Source: Apiotrichum sp. Y4204 (Eukaryota; Basidiomycota; Tremellomycetes; Trichosporonales; Trichosporonaceae). Taken from it: 64,000 nt of DNA. The notes under the pieces were generated by a model, which searched no databases, was not told the DNA's origin, and was given only the letters and a program-made list of their open reading frames with translations. Location: NCBI GenBank assembly GCA_025531455.1, contig JAMYHL010000113.1:35059-99058 (forward strand), given 5' to 3'. Of this stretch, positions 56,918 to 64,000 are shown in pieces (the first letter of the stretch is position 1; every line of letters begins with the position of its first letter). Position numbers and translations under genes: made by a program.

Positions 56918-56930
56918 AGCAAATGTATAT
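56918..56930 (-). other. Self-complementary primer-binding site of outer element
   Basis: Plus-strand AGCAAATGTATAT lies 2 bp inside the 5' LTR. Its reverse complement, ATATACATTTGCT, is at 57044-57056, 34 nt downstream of the LTR TATA box in the minus sense. Same geometry as the inner element with an unrelated sequence. Confidence 0.75.
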
Positions 56931-56932
56931 GA

Positions 56933-57337
56933 TGTAAGGCTGGTGGCGTCTGGGGATCCCAATGGCGGCGAGAGCCCACGGAGGTAACTAGGTACAAAAG
57001 AGACTGCAGTCGGTTGTAGGAAAGTTCGTATGAGAAATGCAAGATATACATTTGCTACTTGGTACGAGCTCGAATCGCTCGTCTTATATATCGTGGTGGC
57101 CCCCCATAGTCAGATCTCGAACTCGTCAAGTTCGAGATCGAACTGTTCACCCCGCATCGCTTCTTCTACTTAACCGACGCCGAAGGTGGAGCGTTCCTTC
57201 ACGGATGGTCCGACGAGGGCATCGGCACGCGTGGAGTTCGAGAACGGACGTATCGCTTTCGACCGATGCCTGTGGAGTCCCCACGGGGCTCGGTGATCTT
57301 CGGCGCGTCCTGTTTGTTTGTCTTGCAGGGCATGACA
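56933..57337 (-). repeat. 5' LTR of outer element
   Basis: 405 bp partner of 44337-44741, two differences. It contains the TATA box at 57083-57090. Confidence 0.95.
57083..57090 (-). promoter_or_regulatory. TATA box in outer 5' LTR
   Basis: Minus-strand TATATAAG. The predicted RNA start, 34 nt downstream at about 57056, coincides with the start of the segment complementary to the primer-binding site. Confidence 0.7.
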
Positions 57338-57342
57338 CCAGA

Positions 57343-60300
57343 CATCGTCAGAGGCCGCTTATCCCCAGCCGCCCTTGTAGACCTTGTCGAACATAAGCCG
57401 TGTAGACAGCCAAGTCCCCCGAGCTCCCAGCTCCCCGCTCCAGGCGAAACGCATGACAAGCTTGGGCATACGACTAGCGTCGATCGTACTAGCATCGGCA
57501 TCCAAGAATGGCAGCCAGATAACCACCGACAAACGCGACTTCCGGCGGCAGCAGCATCGCCCGTGCCTGTGACATCCCACCCATCCGGCACACCGTCACA
57601 TCGTCAACAACGTCCATTCCCATACCGGGACCTGGGTATGCATGCCTCACTGATCACATATTCGAACCCGGGAGTCAAGGGGTGGGGCGGAATGGGCAGC
57701 ATGATCACATTCCCTGAATGCCTCATCATGGTTCTCATGGTGGAGATTCACTTCTAAGACTTGCTCGAGTGCCCTCAGCACGCGTCGCTTCTACCATGAG
57801 ACTCAGGCTGCTGCAAGCAACGACTGCAATGACCAGCGGCGGAATACAACACGCTCAATCAAACAAGGTACTTGGTCCTCGAAGTCCAGGAGCATTGGCC
57901 GGATGTGGGCGACTTGACATCGGAACATCTTAGCCAGCTTGACACTTTAACAACCAAGCTTCACCCAATCTGTTGTCGAGGGCAACGCCGTTAAACAGAG
58001 TCGCGAGTTGGACGAGACCAGGCCGGTCCAGACACGTCACCGGGATGCAGGATGGAGCATGAGCATGGTTGTGGGCCACCCGCTTCCGGCGGGACGAGGT
58101 TCCGCAGGAGCGGGTCAGCCCCGCACTGCCCCGGATACAGTGTCGTTATCAGATCCCGTGATGGTGGTTATATCTGTAGCTCAGGTATCTTTGGAACATG
58201 GAACAATGCAGCAATGGTGCAGTAGGGACTGGATGACTTTGCGGGAGAGGTTCCCGTCGGGGGTCACGCTCGACAGTGATACCCATCGGAACACGACGAT
58301 TTCAGCAATCTACAGCGGTTAGTGCCATGATGCTCGATAGGACATGACGAGATGTGATCTCTCGTGATGATACCCAGCGCGATGAGCAGTGAGCTTCACC
58401 ACTTGAGGCTGTGGCTACATCGACGGGAGAAGTCCGCAAAGAAGGCCGCTACTTGGTATTAACCGCAAATGGGATGTCTGTAGTCACAGTCGTCACAAGA
58501 ACAGCGTCGTAACCAGGGTGTCCTCTATCAGACCATAGGTCAGAGCCTTCCGAGCGAAGTGCTGGACTTAGAGGCATCACCCGTCGTCTTCGGGTCCTAC
58601 ACCACCCAGTCAACAATCCAAGCCAAGACAGACTCATGAAGGTCACAGCCAGTTCCTGTGCTCGTCGCTGAGGTCATCTACCTAAACACTTCGGGCGGAG
58701 GCAGTTGATGTACGCAGCAAATGATCACGGGCCGCACACATTGTTGACTTGCTTGGGCTTGATCACATCTCCCGAGCTTTATCCACTCCCCGCTCTTGCT
58801 CTGTGAGACTATCGTCACCGCGCCGGCTTTGTCATACTCTGCGTCACCACAGACACCAGTCAGTGAACATGGTCTTTGCGCTGGGACTTTCGCAGGGCGA
58901 CTTTGCTCCCTGTCCATGTCCAGCGGGAGAGTGGCGTGAGCTGAGACCTGACAGCGAAGTTGACGCAGAGAGAAGCCGTCGAGTTGAGACATGAGGCGTT
59001 CAGACGATTGGGGCAGACGCGGAACGGACGCCTCATTGCAGCGGTCTGGACTTGATGATCAATCATCGGCCGCTGAGAGTGCCAAGTCCACATCTCCGAA
59101 GCGAGCATAATGTGGGACAACCAACGTGCAGCCTTGATTATAAACTGCGCCGGAGCGCCATCATGAACGCCTCACACCGACTGACAATGGGAATGGGAAC
59201 ATGCATACCCTGCCACACGTCATTGGCCCCGCTCTAGACTGCTTGAGTGTAGGCGGCACTGGCCGGCGGCGGCGCCACAGTGAGGCCGAGCCAGTTCCGG
59301 GGTTGCGCCTCGGCATCGCGTGGTCCGAGAACTTGGCTCCGAGGTCAAGTTATACTTGGAATGTGGGGCACATTGTGAGTGCCTCTGCCCTTATTTGCAC
59401 TTCTCGCGACTATTGTTATTGGTCGGGGTGACGAGACAGGAATAGCGGCGCGCGCGCGCATGCTGTTACAGTCAGAACCACGAGACCGTCTTGTCGATCC
59501 TAACCCCAGAACCCATCATCCACAGCCGTCCGCGCATCTCGGAATGGGACGTCGATCAGCTGTGCAGCTCGGAATGCGACATATGTCGCTGCTGTTGGGC
59601 GGCGTCGGCGGGGCATAATCAGACGGCGACGGTAGTCGCTGTGCGAATAAAGTTGTGATAGGCTCCGGCGAAGTGACCGAGTCAGCGAGGTTGGGGGGGT
59701 AAATGAGAGGGTCATTTGGCTTCCTGAGCTTCTTCTTGCGGGGAGGAACACCGATTTAGTGTGAGCACTCTCCTGGGATCCTGGGGCTCAATCCCTTGGC
59801 ACAAGATCCACAGAACAAAGTATGTCTCGCGATGTTCCGTAATGGCATCTGTCATTCTGCCATTGATGGTCTGGCATGTGATGTGAGGTGCTGCAGCGCT
59901 GCAGATGCCGGTGATCGCCCTCTGCCGTCAGCTGGAATGTTAATGGCGACTTTAGACACGTTAAGGTTGACGTTTGTGAGAGTGAGATGGAGGCACAGAA
60001 GGCGCCGAGGAGGCGGAGACGAGTGGCGAAGGAGAGTGAGGAGCGTGAGGATTGCGAGGCTCGAGGAGTAGCTCTCGTCGCTCTCCCTGTCCGATGATGA
60101 GTAACCGTGACAGGTCTGTTTGTGTGTGTGTCGATGATCTCCCCCGCGCCCTCAACAATCAGACGCCTCAAAGCAAGCTTGTCTGCACGGCACCTGCTGA
60201 TTCGATGCATGGCAGCACAAGAGATATGGCGGCATGCGAGCACATGTGCTGTGCATAGATGTATTCAGAGTGCGTACTGCGAGAGAGAATGAGAGCATAG

Positions 60301-60663
60301 AAGCCGCTTTTGTGCCGCCTCATCCGCTTCGAGCTAGACATTCAGCATAAGAATCATAACGGGTTCCCGTCGTGCCGTCGATCACCTTTGAGAGATCACT
60401 TGACCTTTGTTTTTTGCCATCCCGTCTCCATCTCCATCTCTACTCCATTCCATCACAAATCATCCATCACTCTCCCTTTCTCAATCATCTCCGTCTCTAT
60501 CTTCCTACTCCCCTCAGCTCCCGTATCAAATATCGCTGCAGCACACGTCCACATTATCACCTTACAGGTATCTGTCCCCTTCCCACCGCCGGTTGATCGG
60601 CTCCCCCGGCCCGCCGCTCCGCGTATCTGGCCCCGCTTGCCCCACCGCATCACACTGCACGCA
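57343..60663. other. Gene-free stretch right of the retrotransposons
   Basis: 3.3 kb without a credible gene. The last ~250 bp before the transcription-factor start are C/T-rich (CATCTCCATC, CTCCCTTTC), probably its leader. Confidence 0.5.
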
Positions 60664-63286
60664 ATGAACAGCAGCGGTAACAGCAGCGGCAATGGCAGCA
60701 GCAACGGCAACGGCAATGGCGCGGTGCGGCCAAAGCCCAAGCCTCTCCAGTCACATCCGCATCCCGACGATGCCGACGCCGGTCCGGGGAAGAAGCGCAA
60801 GCTCAGCACCGGACGCACTTCCCAGGCATGCAGTGAGCACGATCGGGATTCCTGCCGTCGCCATCTACTCACTCCCCAGCGCGATGCCGCTCCCTCAAGA
60901 TGAAGTGCATCGGCGCGACGGACCCACCGTGAGTTGAGCGAGGTACATGCATCTCGGGTGCTCGCGCTTCTTTTGTCGCCCAATGCACAAGCCACCGCGA
61001 AGCACGCGGTGGCAGATTGCTTTGTGCTTTTTTCTCGGCACTGCCGCGTCGCCGACATTCCACACACGCTGACACCAGATGCCGCCGCTGCCGTCGGACA
61101 GGCGCGACATGCGACTTTGTGCCCCGCGCCAACGCCGCGCGCCCGTGGTCGCCCGGTCCGTACCCCGCGCATACATGCACCGAGCTGTGGCGGAGCGACG
61201 TCATGTCGCGGATCAAGGCCCTGGAGGCGGTACAAGCTCGCTTCGAAAGCTTGGTCACACAGCTTCGCGGACGCGGACTCACGACGGTGGATGAAAATCT
61301 CGGAGCTCCGAGCGAGATGCCCCGCCGTCTCCGCGGCAGTGGTGACTCGCTCGAGCTCGACTTTGGGATCGAGGAAGGCGACGAAGACGATGACGGGCAC
61401 GACCACCACGACGACATTCCGCCGGAGTACACTGGCGTGCTGGACGCCGTCTACCGTCTCAAGAATGAGCTGCCTGCGCGTCTTGCAAACAACGAGGCGT
61501 GGGCGCCGACCAATGTGGGCAGGCTCTGGGAATCGTGAGTATCGAACAAAAGAGCTAAGTGCTGATATGCAGGTTCCGTGCCAACATGCCTGGCCTGCAC
61601 TTCTTCAGTGGCCAGGTGTCGTTCCTGCATCCCACGCCGCTCCTCGCGGTAGCGATTCTGTATGTCGCGACGCAGCATTCCCAGTCCGCCGAGCTGGCGC
61701 GTCACGGCTCAGTCTACTTCCAGGCGTTTACGCGCACGATAGGTGCACTCTCGCTCCCCGACTGTCCTATCCGCGGCAAGACGGCCGACGAGGGCTCGCC
61801 CTCGGGCAGCACCAGCGGCAACATGGATGATGTTCTCGGCATTATTCTTGTCGGCCTTCTGGCTGTCGGCTGGGTTGATACCGTGGGCATGTGGGTCAAC
61901 ACCGCGTATCGCCTTCTTCTCGACGGCATGGCCGAGGAGCGCGGAACTCTCCAGGCTGAGTGGCGCGGTATCTGGGAAGGCCTCCGCGTGAGTCATGTGT
62001 GATGTTTTCTTCTGACGTCCAGACTATCGAGCTTGAGCACTCGTCGCTGCACCTCATCTGCCCTGCCCTGCCCTCTTCGCCTCCCAATCCCCCCTTCTCG
62101 CCTCTCATCCCGCAGCCGGACAAGGACGCCGGCGGCTCGATCGGCGAGCTGCTCCAGATCATGCAACGCTGCATGCCCCGCTTTGTCGGGCGGGGATTAC
62201 CGACTGTATGGGAGACGGTGTGCGAGCCCAACACGGCAGCCCGCAACCCGATCAATACCGGCCCTGACGACATGACGGCGATTCGCGCATGGGCCGAGGA
62301 GATAGACGCGTGGTATTCCCGCGTCGCTGCTGACAGTGAGCTATTGAATAGTGTCTAGCTAACAGCAGCCACCGAGGCGAGCCTTTACATCCGCGCGATC
62401 ATCCTGCTCAACTACCACCTCCACAAGCTGTTCGTTCTGTCCATCTTCTTCTCTCTGCGCGGGGTGGCGGCGACGAGCATATCTGAGCGGGAGGAGTTAT
62501 TGGCGTCGTCTCGGCTTGTCCTCAGAATAGAAGCGTCAGGATTTGAAGTGTGGAGCAGCTGGGATCTTGTCGTGAGTGTTGGAGGATGCAACTCTGCTGA
62601 CGTCGCAGATGATCACTAACGCTTCCCTCGTCCTTCTCCAAGCCTGGGCCGCTGGCGCCGCGGACCAAGAAGACTTGAATTTAATTAACAGCCACCTCAA
62701 CTCGCTGACGTGCACCCAACAAGCTGCGCCTTCTCTGCGTCACACACTGGCGATGCGTCTCGAGACCGCGCTTCAACAGGTGCGCACACCTGTACGCGCG
62801 AGTGCGAGGCTTCCCCACTCTCCGACGCAGAGCACCGTTGAGCTCGTCAACCGGTACTCAAACCAGGCGCTGCTTGGCCCCATGTCGGCCGGCAGCTCCG
62901 CCTCAGGTCCGAGCCCAAGCGGACCGCCCCCACAGAACGGTATAAAAGGAAACGACAGCGGCTATTTGTTTATGAACATGACCGAGCCGACGAACCTCCT
63001 TCCCGAGCTCCCGACGTTTGACATACCCACAGACCCAAGCATCGGCGACTGGCCTCCGTTCCTCCTCAATCTCTTCGGCGAGGATCCCAACATGGCCGGT
63101 ATGAACTACCCGAACATGAGCCACAACCCGCCAAACCCAGGAATGAACAACATGGAGCCCCCGATGGCCCCGAGTATCAGTCCCACGATGCCGATGCAGC
63201 CGCCCCTGCACGGCCACGGTGTCCCAATGCACCCTGTGCACAGCGTCCACGGTGTCCACGGCCAGGTGCACGGACCGATCCACTAA
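60664..63286 (+). CDS. Zn2Cys6 fungal transcription factor
   Basis: Nuclear DNA-binding regulator, 760 aa from seven exons (60664-60832, 60880-60928, 61079-61534, 61573-61987, 62023-62335, 62369-62571, 62609-63286). The zinc cluster is spread over exons 1-3: ACTRCRSLKMKC, then PCRRCRRTGATC, giving C-x2-C-x6-C-x8-C-x2-C-x6-C, the classic spacing. A Ser/Asn/Gly-rich N-terminus with a basic GKKRKL patch precedes it. A short coiled coil (IKALEAVQARFESLVTQLR) follows. The middle region has the helical pattern of the fungal_trans ligand/activation domain (LLAVAILYVATQHSQ, LVGLLAVGWVDTVGMW). The C-terminus is Pro/Met/His-rich. The overall style resembles PrtT-like basidiomycete regulators, but the target pathway cannot be read. 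A 49 nt exon carries half of the cluster. Confidence 0.93.
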
Positions 63287-64000
63287 GATAACGAGACCGG
63301 AGATACGAAAGAAAAGCAAGGTGCAAACTCACATGGCTGGCCGCCAATGTGCCCGGACACTGGAACAATGGAATGACTGGATTATGGACCATTTTTGTAG
63401 CCTGTATATATTGGAGACCGGAGTGATGTATTCAATAACACCCGGAGCGAAGGAGACCCTGGAGCAGTGATGATGGGTACTGGAGCGGAGCATGTCACTG
63501 GCGAGTGTCCTAGGCGAGCCGCCCTTGTCGTTACCACACACAGCCTGCTGCTCCTGGCGTCGATAGTCGACGGGCGCAGCGCATCCCTCCTGCAGACTGT
63601 TATCTCGTCCATCGACTCGAGCTGTTAGCGCTCTTATCGTGTATATATACCCGTGCGCACCTCGGATGGTGGCGCTCCAGCGCTGCCAGTACATTACGAA
63701 CAAACAAGGACGCCACCATGCATCGAAATGACATACATACAGTGCCTAGCTCCTGGGCTGGTCAGTAACCGCCCACCCCGCATTGGCCAGCAGCGAGTCT
63801 TAGTGGCAACGGCAGAAGAGCCGGCCGGAGCCCCTACCGGATATAGGACAGCGATGGGACACAGGGAGTGGGGATTGTTGGAAAACAACGGCGAGAAACC
63901 CAGGAAAAACAATCAAGAGAGCAAGAGTGGAGGTGGGCCACGATGGGCCACATGATGCCGATACGGATTGCGTCTATTGGAAACACGGCCAGTGTTGGAA
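63287..64000. other. Right end, gene-free
   Basis: 3' region of the transcription factor and further sequence with no recognised gene. Confidence 0.4.

Larger units (their letters stand above)
44337..57337 (-). mobile_element. Outer Ty3-type chromodomain LTR retrotransposon, internally deleted and interrupted
   Basis: LTRs of 405 bp at 44337-44741 and 56933-57337 begin TG and end CA and differ at 2 positions by my alignment. They are flanked by the duplication CCAGA. The element reads on the minus strand, so the right LTR is its 5' LTR. Order in its own sense: LTR, self-complementary primer-binding site, gag start, deletion joining gag to the end of RNase H, integrase, chromodomain, then the antisense zinc-cluster gene (45044-45914, +), polypurine tract, LTR. 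A complete second element (46255-54496) sits in the chromodomain codons. The lost protease and reverse transcriptase make it non-autonomous even without the insertion. Confidence 0.95.

Noticed and set aside
57655..57680. TTCGAACCCGGG, tRNA T-arm-like motif
   Set aside because: The flanks cannot form a 5 bp T-stem and no acceptor or anticodon arms were found.

Overview
The window looks like a chromosome arm segment of a basidiomycete yeast, most likely a Tremellomycete of the Trichosporonales type. This is an inference from GC-rich coding sequence, many tiny GT-AG introns (mostly 33-60 nt, several with a CTAAC branch site), single-copy genes such as NRDE2 and SMN that budding yeasts lack, and chromodomain-carrying Ty3-type LTR retrotransposons. 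No tRNA, rRNA, CRISPR array or bacterial feature was seen.

Host genes, left to right: a short-chain dehydrogenase/reductase (1667-2614, +); a small thioredoxin-fold protein (2945-3678, -); mitochondrial malate dehydrogenase (5928-7708, -) with an unusually long repeat-filled intron; allantoinase (8915-10510, +); a gene-free stretch with two pyrimidine-rich tandem arrays (about 12.5-13.2 kb); an NRDE2 homologue (14051-17972, +); a SEC12-type Sar1 exchange factor (18274-20295, +); phosphoserine aminotransferase (20452-21786, -), sharing a 220 bp divergent promoter with the BCS1 AAA chaperone (22007-23769, +); a very large Rho guanine-nucleotide exchange factor with two DH domains in tandem (24041-30220, -); an SMN homologue (32571-33620, +); two single-pass membrane proteins of unknown role (34736-36871, - and 40041-42774, -); and a Zn2Cys6 transcription factor (60664-63286, +). 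All but the two membrane proteins can be placed in a known family; these are ordinary housekeeping and regulatory genes.

The unusual part is 44332-57342, a nested pair of LTR retrotransposons in otherwise gene-free DNA. The outer element (LTRs 44337-44741 and 56933-57337, target duplication CCAGA) has lost protease, reverse transcriptase and most of RNase H. It is interrupted inside its chromodomain codons by a complete inner element (identical LTRs 46255-46597 and 54154-54496, target duplication CATGG). Both run on the minus strand (gag-pol). Each also carries, on the plus strand between the end of pol and the 3' LTR, a spliced cellular-looking gene whose product has a Zn2Cys6-like cysteine cluster. 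This shared antisense zinc-cluster gene is the best candidate in the window for an undescribed system. Both elements also show a self-priming layout: a 13-14 nt primer-binding site complementary to the predicted 5' end of the element's own RNA, 34 nt from the LTR TATA box. The inner gag-pol overlap contains a canonical GGGAAAC slippery heptamer. The inner LTR contains CGGAC triplets at exact 10 bp spacing, a plausible target for a zinc-cluster protein.
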